A stretch of 63,595 bases of DNA from Vibrio sp. CAU 1672 (lineage in GTDB: Bacteria > Pseudomonadota > Gammaproteobacteria > Enterobacterales > Vibrionaceae), in the NCBI RefSeq assembly GCF_029223195.1, contig NZ_JARHUF010000026.1, positions 1 to 63,595 of the forward strand. Reading direction: 5' to 3'. Of the stretch, positions 54,736 to 63,479 are shown piece by piece. Position 1 is the first letter of the stretch, and the number at the start of each line of letters is the position of its first letter. The position numbers and the translations under genes are program-made. Under the pieces are notes generated by a model. That model made no database searches. It saw only the letters and a list, made by a program, of their open reading frames with translations, and was not told where the DNA came from.

Positions 54736-56033
54736 GCCTTCACCACCAGGCGGTTAGGTAAAACAAATGAAAACTTACTGCCAACCCCAACTTCACTTTG
54801 TATTTCAAGGTGGGAGTCATGGTGGCTTAAAGCGTGCTTAACAATCGCCAAGCCAAGGCCGCTCCCCCCGGTGTCCCGCGAGCGAGCTTTGTCCACGCGG
54901 TAGAAGCGCTCAGTTAAACGATGAAGGTGCTGAGGTTCAATGCCGTCACCGCTGTCTTCCACTTCCAGGCACGCGCCTTGCGCCGTTCGAAACCATCGCA
55001 CATAAATATTGGCTTCGGGCGGCGTATATTTCACTGCGTTATATACCAGGTTCGATATTGCGCTGCGCAGCTGATCTTCATCGCCCAACACACGCAGTCC
55101 GGTATCTATATCAAAATGCAGCTGATGGTTATTGTCCCCGCTCAGGCTTAATGCCTCTTTCTCTAATACATCCAGCATGCCAGGGACATCCACCACATCT
55201 TCCAGTTCATGCATTGGCGCCGCTTCAATCTTAGATAGCGTAAGCAACTGATTAACCAGACCATTCATCCGGTTAAGTTGCTCTGTCATCACTCCATGTG
55301 CTTTACTCCACATCGGTCCGACAACCATATCCGGATCTTCAGTCATCTCCAGATAACCCTGCAGAACCGTCATCGGCGTACGCAACTCATGTGATACGTT
55401 GGCAAAGAAGTTACGCCGCATACCTTCCAGCTGTTTAAGCTGGGTCACATCCCGCACCACCATCAGGTGCTCACCTTCGGTATAGGGCACTATCCGTAAC
55501 TCAAGCATGCGTTCAACATTGAGCGGCGAGCGCATTTCCAGCGGCTCGGAAAAGTCACTTTTACTCAGGTATTTGATAAAATCAGGAGTGCGGATCAAGT
55601 TAGAGATCGGCTGTCCGGAATCTTCCGGCCAATGAAAACCTAGCAAGTGCTGCGCCAGGCGGTTGCACCAGACAATATTGCCTTCGGCGCGAAACACCAC
55701 CACGGCATCCGGGAGTGATTCCGCACCGTTACGAAAACGACGAATTAAGTTGGTCAGCTCTTTACGCTTGCGTCGCTGTCGCTGCTGCAAACGGTATAAA
55801 CCATTGAACAACGACTCCCAGTTGCCACTGCCAGACGGAGGGGTCAACCGCTTCTCATCCCATAACCAAGCCGACAGCCGGACTTGATTATGCAGGTGCC
55901 ACACAAGTTGCAACGCCGTCGCCGCCAACAGCAACCACGGCATGTAGCCAAATATCCACCCGACAATCAGCCAGGGTGTGTAAAAAAAAGCCAGCTCCCA
56001 GGCCAGCCTTTTCCAAGTTAATCTTTCAACCAC
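54732..56033 (-). CDS. phoR: Phosphate-regulon sensor histidine kinase PhoR
   Basis: The 433-residue kinase has two N-terminal hydrophobic segments (about 10-45) and a PAS domain (about 100-200; WCNRLAQHLLGFHWPEDSG). The HisKA helix has the phosphorylated His in FFANVSHELRTPMTV. The HATPase domain has DEDQLRSAISNLVYNAVKY and GGSGLGLAIVKHAL. It phosphorylates PhoB when phosphate is low. The start codon is GTG after GGAGC. It lies 31 bases after phoB. Confidence 0.97.
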   Translation of the reverse strand: MVERLTWKRLAWELAFFYTPWLIVGWIFGYMPWLLLAATALQLVWHLHNQVRLSAWLWDEKRLTPPSGSGNWESLFNGLYRLQQRQRRKRKELTNLIRRFRNGAESLPDAVVVFRAEGNIVWCNRLAQHLLGFHWPEDSGQPISNLIRTPDFIKYLSKSDFSEPLEMRSPLNVERMLELRIVPYTEGEHLMVVRDVTQLKQLEGMRRNFFANVSHELRTPMTVLQGYLEMTEDPDMVVGPMWSKAHGVMTEQLNRMNGLVNQLLTLSKIEAAPMHELEDVVDVPGMLDVLEKEALSLSGDNNHQLHFDIDTGLRVLGDEDQLRSAISNLVYNAVKYTPPEANIYVRWFRTAQGACLEVEDSGDGIEPQHLHRLTERFYRVDKARSRDTGGSGLGLAIVKHALSHHDSHLEIQSEVGVGSKFSFVLPNRLVVKA

Positions 56034-56064
56034 TCATTGCTCCGAATAAGGTTCTGCTAAAGCC

Positions 56065-56754
56065 TTAAGCTTTAGTCGAGAAGCGGTATCCCGCACCGCG
56101 CACTGTCTGGATGAGTTTATCGTGGCCGGCCGCTTCAAGTGCTTTACGCAGGCGCCGGATATGAACATCAACAGTACGATCTTCGACGTACACATTAGTG
56201 CCCCAAACGTTATTCAGCAGTTGCTCACGACTATAGACCCGCTCCTGATGAGTCATAAAGAAGTGCAGCATTTTAAATTCTGTCGGCCCCATATCTAACG
56301 CTTGATCATTGGCCGTCACACGGTGAGAGACAGGATCGAGCTTTAGTCCTTGTACATCAATCACATCTTCTAATGCAGTAGGCGTCACCCGGCGAATAAC
56401 CGCTTTTAAGCGCGCGACCAGCTCTTTGGGAGAAAAGGGCTTGGTAATATAGTCATCGGCACCAACTTCCAAACCACGCACTTTATCTTCTTCTTCACCG
56501 CGTGCGGTCAACATCACCACCGGAATGTTACGTGTCAGCTCTTCACGCTTCATATGTTTGATAAAGTTAATCCCACTGCCACCCGGCAGCATCCAGTCTA
56601 GTAACACCAGATCAGGAAAAGGTTCCGCCAATTTCGATACCGCAGAGTCATAGTCTTCGGCTTCTACTGCTTGATAACCTTTCTGCTCAAGCACAAAACA
56701 CAACATTTCACGGATTGGCGCTTCGTCTTCAACAACCAGAATCCTTCTAGACAT
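56065..56754 (-). CDS. phoB: Phosphate-regulon response regulator PhoB
   Basis: The 229-residue regulator has a receiver domain (ILVVEDEAPIREML, phosphorylated Asp in DLVLLDWMLPGGSG, Lys in YITKPFSPKEL). The OmpR-type winged helix (VYVEDRTVDVHIRRLRKAL) binds Pho boxes. It heads the phoB-phoR-pstS operon and has its own Pho box. Confidence 0.98.
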   Translation of the reverse strand: MSRRILVVEDEAPIREMLCFVLEQKGYQAVEAEDYDSAVSKLAEPFPDLVLLDWMLPGGSGINFIKHMKREELTRNIPVVMLTARGEEEDKVRGLEVGADDYITKPFSPKELVARLKAVIRRVTPTALEDVIDVQGLKLDPVSHRVTANDQALDMGPTEFKMLHFFMTHQERVYSREQLLNNVWGTNVYVEDRTVDVHIRRLRKALEAAGHDKLIQTVRGAGYRFSTKA

Positions 56755-56837
56755 AACTGAATAACCTTATGTTCGTTGACTTAGTAAAGTTAAGCGACAA
56801 AGCGCTCCTCTATGCATAAGCATTATCACTACCAATT

Positions 56838-56855
56838 ATGACACTTTTGTGACCT
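56838..56855 (-). promoter_or_regulatory. Pho box upstream of phoB
   Basis: On the minus strand AGGTCACAAAAGTGTCAT matches the Pho box at about 14 of 18 positions, 83 bases before the phoB start. It supports autoregulation. Confidence 0.65.
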
Positions 56856-56977
56856 TTGAAAACAAATTTTCACATAACTTTCTTTTGGGATTCATTCTGA
56901 TATTTTGCATTTCACTTAAGACATTCAGGACAAAATTTCCTATGATTACGGCCCTGTCATCAGCCTAGAGAAGATTT

Positions 56978-57892
56978 ATGTGGTTTAAAAACTGTCTGGT
57001 ATACCGTGTTAACCGTGAAGTTAACTTCAATGCAGACCAACTGGAAACTCAACTGGCCGAGTTTCGTTTTACTCCGTGCGGCAGCCAAGATAAGCAAAAG
57101 TTTGGTTGGGTCAACGTGATGGGCAAACATGGCGACATGATGACTCACGTATCAGAAAACCGCATTCTGATTTGTGCCAAGAAAGAAGAAAAAATGCTAC
57201 CAGCGTCAGTGATCAAAGATTCATTGAGCGCCAAAGTCGAAACCATGGAAGCACAAGAAGGTCGTCCTCTTAAGAAGAAAGAGAAAGACAACCTCAAAGA
57301 TGACATCGTCATGGACCTACTGCCACGTGCATTTAGTCGTAGCAGCCACACTTACGTGCTGATCATGCCAAAAGAAGGCTTCATCCTGGTTGATGCCAGC
57401 AGCTACAAAAAAGCTGAAGACGTATTGGCTCTATTGCGTAAGACTATGGGTAGCCTACCGGTTGTACCTGCTATTCCTGAGGTCGCGATCGAAACCACAT
57501 TGACTGAATGGGTGAAGACAGGCGACACACCGCAAGGCATCACTATGATGGATGAAGCAGAGCTTAAATCGGTGCTGGAAGAAGGCGGCGTGATTCGTTG
57601 TAAGAAGCAGGAGCTAACGACAGACGAAATCCGCAACCACATCGCAGCCGATAAAGTAGTGACTAAGCTGGCGTTAAACTGGCAAGATCGTATCGAATTC
57701 ATCATGGCAGAAGATTCCGGCATCAAACGTCTCAAGTTCTCTGATGAACTAAAAGATCAAAACGACGATATTCCACGTGAAGATCAAGCAGCTCGCTTCG
57801 ATGCAGACTTCTCTCTCATGTGTGGCGAGTTCAGCGCTTTCCTACCAAATCTATACGAAGCACTGGGTGGTCTGCCTAACCCGAACGCTTAA
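56978..57892 (+). CDS. rdgC: Recombination-associated protein RdgC
   Basis: RdgC is a DNA-binding ring protein that modulates RecA-dependent recombination. The 304-residue protein begins MWFKNCLVYRVNREV and contains FSRSSHTYVLIMPKEGF and LKFSDELKDQNDDIPREDQAARFDADF (key part RFDADF), as in the family. Length matches E. coli (303). It is divergent from phoB. Confidence 0.96.
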   Translation: MWFKNCLVYRVNREVNFNADQLETQLAEFRFTPCGSQDKQKFGWVNVMGKHGDMMTHVSENRILICAKKEEKMLPASVIKDSLSAKVETMEAQEGRPLKKKEKDNLKDDIVMDLLPRAFSRSSHTYVLIMPKEGFILVDASSYKKAEDVLALLRKTMGSLPVVPAIPEVAIETTLTEWVKTGDTPQGITMMDEAELKSVLEEGGVIRCKKQELTTDEIRNHIAADKVVTKLALNWQDRIEFIMAEDSGIKRLKFSDELKDQNDDIPREDQAARFDADFSLMCGEFSAFLPNLYEALGGLPNPNA

Positions 57893-57913
57893 CCTCGTAC
57901 AAAGATTAACCAC

Positions 57914-57945
57914 AACGCCCTCACTTTTTTGAGGGCGTTTGTTTA
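57914..57945 (+). terminator. Rho-independent terminator of rdgC
   Basis: AACGCCCTCA and TGAGGGCGTT form a perfect 10-base stem followed by TGTTT. Confidence 0.9.
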
Positions 57946-58057
57946 TCTAAACCATAATTCTCCTAGTCACAGGTCACGTTTTGACGTAAAATTTGCGCCC
58001 CATTTCCATGAGGTGGATTTGGCCTGACTTGTGATCAGATATTAAGAGAATTGAGCA

Positions 58058-59458
58058 ATGACAACTGAGAAAGCATTCGTACCTGAGCTACTGTCTCCAG
58101 CAGGTAGCCTTAAAAACATGCGTTACGCATTCGCCTACGGCGCAGATGCAGTATACGCTGGTCAGCCTCGCTACAGCCTTCGTGTACGTAACAACGAGTT
58201 CAACCACGAGAACCTGAAAATTGGTATCGATGAAGCGCATGCCCTCGGCAAAAAGCTTTACGTGGTATGTAACATCCAACCGCACAACTCTAAGCTTAAA
58301 ACTTTCATCCGCGACCTTAAACCTGTGGTAGAAATGGGTCCAGACGCACTGATCATGTCTGATCCGGGCCTGATCATGATGGTTCGTGAAGCCTTCCCAG
58401 AGATGCCAATCCACCTGTCTGTACAGGCGAATGCGGTAAACTGGGCAACAGTGAAGTTCTGGGCAGCTAACGGCGTTGAGCGTGTGATCGTTTCTCGTGA
58501 GCTTTCTCTGGAAGAAATCGAAGAAATTCGCCAGCACTGTCCTGAAACTGAACTGGAAGTTTTCGTTCACGGTGCTCTATGCATGGCTTACTCTGGTCGT
58601 TGCCTGCTTTCTGGTTACATTAACAAGCGTGATCCTAACCAAGGTACTTGTACTAACGCATGCCGTTGGGAATACAAAGTAGAGAAAGGCAAGGAAGACG
58701 ACGCAGGTCAGATCGTCGAAGAGTTCGATCCAAGCCAGACACAAGCAATCGAAGTTCAGGACGAACGTCCTGAAACAACCATCGGTCGTGGCAAACCGAC
58801 TGACGAAGTGGTTCTGCTTTCTGAAAGCCACCGCCCTGAAGAAAAAATGGCGGCGTTCGAAGATGAACACGGCACTTACATCATGAACTCAAAAGACCTG
58901 CGTGCCATCCAGCACGTGGAGCGCCTGACTAAGATGGGCGTGCACTCACTGAAAATTGAAGGCCGTACTAAGTCATTCTACTACTGTGCACGTACCGCTC
59001 AGGTTTACCGCAAAGCGATTGATGATGCTGTTGCGGGCAAGCCATTTGATGAAAGCCTGATGGGGACACTGGAAAGCCTGGCTCACCGTGGTTACACCGA
59101 AGGTTTCCTGCGTCGTCACACTCACGATGCCTACCAAAACTACGACTACGGTTACTCTGTATCTGATGCTCAGCAGTTCGTTGGTGAGTTCACAGGTAAG
59201 CGCCGTGGTGACATGGCCGAAGTAGAAGTGAAGAACAAATTCGTTGTCGGTGACAGCCTTGAGTTAATGACGCCAAAAGGCAACGTGATCTTCACCCTTG
59301 AAGCGATGGAAAACCGCAAATCAGAATCGATTGAAGATGCAAAGGGTAACGGTCACTTCGTATTTATCCCGGTACCACAAGACATGGATCTGGAATACGG
59401 CCTATTGATGCGTAATCTGAATGCAGGTCAGGATACCCGTAACCCGACAGGTAAATAA
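58058..59458 (+). CDS. trhP: U32-family tRNA hydroxylation protein TrhP (YegQ)
   Basis: The 466-residue protein matches YegQ/TrhP, which takes part in prephenate-dependent formation of 5-hydroxyuridine at U34 of tRNA. It begins PELLSPAGSLKNMRYAFAYGADAVY and carries the U32 signature with its cysteine cluster: EVFVHGALCMAYSGRCLLS and then GTCTNACRW. The C-terminal domain holds KSFYYCARTAQVYRKAID. It lies 2 bases before the yfhL-type ferredoxin gene, so the two are co-transcribed, and the ferredoxin could serve it. Confidence 0.93.
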   Translation: MTTEKAFVPELLSPAGSLKNMRYAFAYGADAVYAGQPRYSLRVRNNEFNHENLKIGIDEAHALGKKLYVVCNIQPHNSKLKTFIRDLKPVVEMGPDALIMSDPGLIMMVREAFPEMPIHLSVQANAVNWATVKFWAANGVERVIVSRELSLEEIEEIRQHCPETELEVFVHGALCMAYSGRCLLSGYINKRDPNQGTCTNACRWEYKVEKGKEDDAGQIVEEFDPSQTQAIEVQDERPETTIGRGKPTDEVVLLSESHRPEEKMAAFEDEHGTYIMNSKDLRAIQHVERLTKMGVHSLKIEGRTKSFYYCARTAQVYRKAIDDAVAGKPFDESLMGTLESLAHRGYTEGFLRRHTHDAYQNYDYGYSVSDAQQFVGEFTGKRRGDMAEVEVKNKFVVGDSLELMTPKGNVIFTLEAMENRKSESIEDAKGNGHFVFIPVPQDMDLEYGLLMRNLNAGQDTRNPTGK

Positions 59459-59460
59459 GC

Positions 59461-59715
59461 ATGGCATTGCTGATCACGGACAAGTGCATTAACTGTGACA
59501 TGTGTGACCCGGAGTGCCCTAACGGTGCGATTACCATGGGTGACACTATCTTTGAGATTGACCCTGACCTGTGTACCGAGTGTAAAGGTCATTATGACAA
59601 GCCGACTTGCCAGTCGGTTTGTCCGATCACTAAATGCATTATTACCGATCCCAATCACGTAGAAACCGAAGAACAATTACTAGAGAAATTCGTAATTATT
59701 CAAGGTCTCGCATAA
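59461..59715 (+). CDS. yfhL: YfhL-family [4Fe-4S] ferredoxin
   Basis: The 84-residue protein carries two [4Fe-4S] sites: CINCDMCDPECP near the N terminus and CTECKGHYDKPTCQSVCPITKC in the middle. It starts 2 bases after trhP. The link with trhP suggests a role as its electron donor or Fe-S partner, which is an inference from position. Confidence 0.93.
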   Translation: MALLITDKCINCDMCDPECPNGAITMGDTIFEIDPDLCTECKGHYDKPTCQSVCPITKCIITDPNHVETEEQLLEKFVIIQGLA

Positions 59716-59720
59716 AGTTT

Positions 59721-59757
59721 AAAAGGTTCAACTTTGTATCCAGAGTTGAACCTTTTT
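59721..59757. terminator. Bidirectional terminator after yfhL
   Basis: AAAAGGTTCAACT and AGTTGAACCTTTT form a long stem with a 10-base loop. T-runs exist on both strands, so it serves both yfhL and the convergent unknown gene. Confidence 0.9.
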
Positions 59758-59758
59758 A

Positions 59759-60067
59759 TTAGCCTGATTTTTCTATCGGGTAAATATTGCAAAATATGTC
59801 TTTCTCAAAATGGGACTCTAGCCTGTCTCGCCAGTTTTTGGCTTGAGAAATAGGGATCAGATAAAAAGTCTCCCTGCAGGTATCCGTGACAAATGCCATA
59901 CCGTGCTGCATCAATTCATAATGCACATCACTAATAAACCCAGGGTCGAGCCTTTGCCGCCCGGTCAGTTGGTTAATGTCTTGGCGAGATATCGAAACGC
60001 CGACCGACTCATTGCAGAATCGGTGTCTCAGCCACTCAGCAAACTCTTTTGCGCAAATCATTGTCAT
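59759..60067 (-). CDS. Unknown small protein, possible winged helix
   Basis: I do not recognise this 102-residue protein. It has a good ribosome site (GAGGATAAG) before the ATG and its stop lies next to a terminator, both signs of a real gene. The middle part (ISRQDINQLTG, FISDVHYELMQHGMAFV, TFYLIP) has the rhythm of a winged helix-turn-helix. No signal peptide or membrane segment is present. It stands alone between yfhL and mepA. Confidence 0.65.
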   Translation of the reverse strand: MTMICAKEFAEWLRHRFCNESVGVSISRQDINQLTGRQRLDPGFISDVHYELMQHGMAFVTDTCRETFYLIPISQAKNWRDRLESHFEKDIFCNIYPIEKSG

Positions 60068-60410
60068 GGTCTTATCCTCGAGTCACTCTTCAACGGGCAG
60101 CAAACCAGTACGTCCTGGGACGTGTCTCTGCATTGCCTCATCCTGTATTCCAACCAACCGTCATCAGAGGTGCATCGTAACGAAAATGCTCCTTTTAAAC
60201 ATTGAGATAACCGGACAACAAATAACGGCTAAGCATTTGTTTATTTATAACTTCTATAATATGTCACGGCAAAACAGCCGCTTTTTAATACTTGTATTAA
60301 TCACTTTAGACAAAAGCGTGATGTTTCTCCAGTTTCATAGCCAGAATTGCTGTGCACTAATCTGCACTAAAGACTACCAGCAAAGAACCAACATCACCTT
60401 TTAAATACCG
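60068..60410. other. Intergenic region with a perfect palindrome
   Basis: This 343-base AT-rich stretch has no credible gene. A perfect inverted repeat TTAATAC-TT-GTATTAA lies at 60285-60300. mepA ends at its right border. Confidence 0.4.
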
Positions 60411-61253
60411 TTACCGTGCATTGCCTGTGAGCAGCAACTGGCATTGATCTGGCATGACTTTGTGTTTTCCCGGTGAGCGAGTACGTTTCTTCGCTGTTGA
60501 TTGGTTTTGTTTGATATGGGTTATCCAACTCGACAGTTCAGCACCACAACCATCTCCTTCGGGTGGCGGCGCTTGTTCAATGCAACTGGAACTATTAGCA
60601 GGACAAGTTAAACGAACATGGAAATGATAATGGTGGCCCCACCACGGGCGCACTTTCTGCAACCATCGCCTCCCGTCCCCGCTGGTACTCTCCTGATGGC
60701 ACAACTGCTGCTTGATAACCGGGTGAACAAAAATACGTGCCACCGCATGATCTTGCGCTGCATATTTAACCATCTCAAAATGGCGCTCATCCCAGTTCAG
60801 GGGCGAAATCGAGTAACGTTGAAAATCCACCATACTCAGTGGCTCAGGCAGCTGAAGTTCTCGTTCTGATAGCGGCGTATCAGCAAAGCGAAGCCAAACA
60901 TCAATATCAAGGCCTGTCTGGTGGCTGGAATGGCCGGAAGCAAAGCGCCCGCCACGAGGTAGTGATAAGTCACCGATTAAAAGAATAGTATCAAGACGTT
61001 GGGTAAGGGTGAGACTAAGTCGCTCAACAAACTGAATAGCTCTTGGATGCCCATAATAGCGATTTGCCTGGCTGCGCAGAACCTGATAACCAACACCATT
61101 TAGCGGCAATGGAACCGCCCCTTCCAAACAGCCATTGGCATAACCGCCTATCGAAGAAGGCTGATGCAGAGTCGGAGCTTTGACCTCCTCCCAAGGAGAG
61201 GCAAGCAATGAAGCTGAACAAAAAAGAAATACACTCAATACGCTCAGCTTCAT
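60411..61253 (-). CDS. mepA: Penicillin-insensitive murein endopeptidase MepA
   Basis: MepA is a periplasmic LAS-family metalloendopeptidase that cuts DD and LD cross-links in peptidoglycan. The 280-residue precursor has a signal peptide (ending LLAS) and zinc-site motifs GRFASGHSSHQTGLDIDVW and WWGHHYHFHVRL. Length is near E. coli MepA (274). It starts 12 bases after the DUF1904 gene and is probably co-transcribed with it. Confidence 0.94.
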   Translation of the reverse strand: MKLSVLSVFLFCSASLLASPWEEVKAPTLHQPSSIGGYANGCLEGAVPLPLNGVGYQVLRSQANRYYGHPRAIQFVERLSLTLTQRLDTILLIGDLSLPRGGRFASGHSSHQTGLDIDVWLRFADTPLSERELQLPEPLSMVDFQRYSISPLNWDERHFEMVKYAAQDHAVARIFVHPVIKQQLCHQESTSGDGRRWLQKVRPWWGHHYHFHVRLTCPANSSSCIEQAPPPEGDGCGAELSSWITHIKQNQSTAKKRTRSPGKHKVMPDQCQLLLTGNAR

Positions 61254-61265
61254 CTTACTTACCTA

Positions 61266-61598
61266 TCAGTAATGTTCACCATTATCGTAGTATTGCCTCG
61301 TAGCCAGTGCGGTAAAAATAACGGCCACATCCACTTCATGACCAAGAATACCGCGCACCTGCTGAGTGATAACGCTGGCCACGCTATCTTGTGTCTCCTG
61401 GCCTCGATCAAACCACAGAACTTCAACAAACGGGTAGGCACTACTTACCTCACCTTCTGCAAAAAATGTTGAATAGATATACTCAAAGGTAAAATCCTCT
61501 CGAGGACATTTCATTAGTGGCTGCAATTCATCCGTTAGCGAGGCAGAAAGCGCTTGAACCGTTTGCGGTTCGACCGCTCTAAAACGAAGGTGAGGCAT
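61266..61598 (-). CDS. DUF1904 family protein
   Basis: The 110-residue cytosolic protein (MPHLRFRAVEPQTV, FVEVLWFDRGQETQD, VDVAVIFTAL, YYDNGEHY) fits the DUF1904 family, which resembles tautomerase-like small alpha/beta proteins. An AGGAAGT site precedes the ATG. It sits directly upstream of mepA. No function is established. Confidence 0.85.
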   Translation of the reverse strand: MPHLRFRAVEPQTVQALSASLTDELQPLMKCPREDFTFEYIYSTFFAEGEVSSAYPFVEVLWFDRGQETQDSVASVITQQVRGILGHEVDVAVIFTALATRQYYDNGEHY

Positions 61599-61757
61599 AG
61601 AATACTTCCTAAATAATCGTATTGATAATCAATCATAGCAGGAACCGTTGAGGTGATCATCACGATGAAAGCACTGGCTTGAGTATTGATTTTCAACATT
61701 ACTTGATAACCACAACTCACTATAATCCTTACAAGGCATTCGAGAAATATCATTTCG

Positions 61758-63023
61758 CTACCATCGCTCGATACACTCAACCCGGTTTTTACCCCTTTCT
61801 TTCGCCAAATAGAGCGCTTTATCTGCGCTCTGAAATGCTAAATCAAAAGTCGTCAGGATGGGGGCTACCCCAAATGAGCAGGTGATACTGACTCGTTTAC
61901 TGATACGCAAAGACTCAATCTTAGAGCGAATACGTTCGGCGAATGCTAGTGCCCCATCCGCCTTGGTTTGCGGACAAAAAATAATGAACTCTTCTCCCCC
62001 CCAACGGACGAGCTCATCATGCTCCCTAAGTAGCGCAGAAACGATTCTGGTCAGCTGAATCAGCACCTGATCGCCTTTATCGTGGCCATAGGTATCATTG
62101 ATAAGTTTAAAGTCATCAACATCAAACAAGATCAGACTGTCGAACGTGGGACTTTTGCTATGTTGTTCATATGCATAGTTAAATCCGTTTCGGTTTAAAA
62201 CCCCAGTCAAGGCATCCGTTTTCGCTAAGACTGCGTATTTCTCTTTTTCGTCTTGCAGTATTTCCAACTGAATCTCTTTAGCGCGAACTTGCTTCTTTAA
62301 AGAAAAGAATCGCCAGCCAGAATGCATGATCGCGTACACAACCCACACTGAGAGCAAAATAATGTACAGCGTTTCCTTATCAATCCACTTTCCTTTAATG
62401 CTCACATCCCGAACAATGATTTCGGTGTTTTTTAATGCACGACTGTCACCTGTAGATATTTGCAGGTACTGGACCTGATCCAGGTTTCTTGATGTACTGA
62501 TATCTGTGGGGCGAGCCAGATACCACCAAGAGGGAACATGAAACTGATCTAGCCGCAATGCATAGCGCACACTCTGGCCTGAGGGTTGCGATATGGTAGA
62601 GAGATTAGCTCTTAAATCGATAGCAGGATGTTCAGCAGTATTTGGCTCCGCGTTAAGTAGATAGATCAATACCGTATCATGAAGGTTCTGAGCCTCATGG
62701 TAAGCCAGGGTAAAAATTAGAGTGTCATAACGCCTCAGGTCAAGGCCAGAAGTAGGATCTTCCACCAGAGGGATCATCATACTGCAGAAGGGAAAAGTCA
62801 GTGAGTGGGCAGTCTGACACTGTAGGCGCAATGATTGTTGGGCATAAAACAACTCGCCCGTTGAGCGGCCACCATTAACCGTATCATTGAGTAGCGTCGC
62901 CCGCCTGAACGCCTCTGCAGGAACACTTACCGTCGCGACCATACCGAAATGATGCCATGTTAGAAGCCCTAACGTAACAATCACCAAAACCAGATAATGT
63001 CTTTCTTTAAACCAGTTTTTCAT
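61758..63023 (-). CDS. Membrane-bound diguanylate cyclase (GGDEF)
   Basis: The 421-residue protein has two membrane segments (about residues 10-29 and 219-236) enclosing a periplasmic domain of about 190 residues. A cytosolic helix follows, and then a GGDEF domain (about 265-418). The catalytic motif is GGEEF at 342-346, which is active in many cyclases, and the I-site RxxD (REHD, 333-336) is intact, so product inhibition is expected. The periplasmic part (with WWYLARPTDIS and a Cys pair at 69 and 80) has no domain I recognise; it is probably the signal sensor. Confidence 0.9.
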   Translation of the reverse strand: MKNWFKERHYLVLVIVTLGLLTWHHFGMVATVSVPAEAFRRATLLNDTVNGGRSTGELFYAQQSLRLQCQTAHSLTFPFCSMMIPLVEDPTSGLDLRRYDTLIFTLAYHEAQNLHDTVLIYLLNAEPNTAEHPAIDLRANLSTISQPSGQSVRYALRLDQFHVPSWWYLARPTDISTSRNLDQVQYLQISTGDSRALKNTEIIVRDVSIKGKWIDKETLYIILLSVWVVYAIMHSGWRFFSLKKQVRAKEIQLEILQDEKEKYAVLAKTDALTGVLNRNGFNYAYEQHSKSPTFDSLILFDVDDFKLINDTYGHDKGDQVLIQLTRIVSALLREHDELVRWGGEEFIIFCPQTKADGALAFAERIRSKIESLRISKRVSITCSFGVAPILTTFDLAFQSADKALYLAKERGKNRVECIERW

Positions 63024-63179
63024 CGCCCCTCAAAATTAACAATCTTAACAACGACAACAATAAAGAATGCGCTTTCTATCGCAAAATCTTATCAGACAAA
63101 GCTCGCGCCGTATGTGATTCCGCGGTCATTATCGAGAACTCTGCTCCTCTAGGGACATACCGTAGCGAAACCACAAATG

Positions 63180-63209
63180 AAAAAGCTCCTGCATTTCTGC
63201 TGGAGCCTT
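63180..63209 (-). terminator. Second terminator downstream of tRNA-Trp
   Basis: On the minus strand GCTCC-A-GCA, loop GAAA, TGC-A-GGAGC is followed by TTTTT. It follows the tRNA-like remnant. Confidence 0.75.
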
Positions 63210-63214
63210 AAAGA

Positions 63215-63325
63215 TGGCACCGATGGACCGGGCCGGCACTTCGGAGAACCGACCGGGCTGGCGTTTCAGCTCCCAACACGCGTATTCTTGGAGATTGGCG
63301 GAATCCGCTGCTGAGTTGAAAGCTA
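63215..63325 (-). pseudogene. tRNA-Trp-like remnant
   Basis: Two 13-base blocks (CTCCCAACACGCG at 63270-63282 and GGAATCCGCTGCT at 63300-63312, plus strand) are identical to tRNA-Trp at 63391-63403 and 63409-63421. Here they lie 17 bases apart, against 5 in the tRNA. The left border CCTTAAAGATGGCA copies the tRNA border CCTTAAATATGGCA. The region cannot fold as a normal tRNA. A chance frame runs through it. Confidence 0.6.
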
Positions 63326-63333
63326 GCAATACG

Positions 63334-63362
63334 AAAAAGGCCTAGTCTTTCGACTAGGCCTT
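63334..63362 (-). terminator. Terminator directly after tRNA-Trp
   Basis: On the minus strand AAGGCCTAGTC, loop, GACTAGGCC is followed by TTTTT. Confidence 0.9.
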
Positions 63363-63367
63363 AAATA

Positions 63368-63444
<77 letters not shown>

Positions 63445-63479
63445 GTAGTTCGTGTTTAACGAGACGACGCTCAAATAAG

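Noticed and set aside
61266..63023. Defence or toxin-antitoxin pair near the tRNA operon
   Set aside because: The genes are a DUF1904 protein, mepA and a diguanylate cyclase; no nuclease, integrase or toxin motif is visible.
63129..63329. 66-codon minus-strand frame through the tRNA-like remnant
   Set aside because: It runs through the tRNA-like copy and the second terminator, so it is most simply a chance frame in tRNA-derived sequence.
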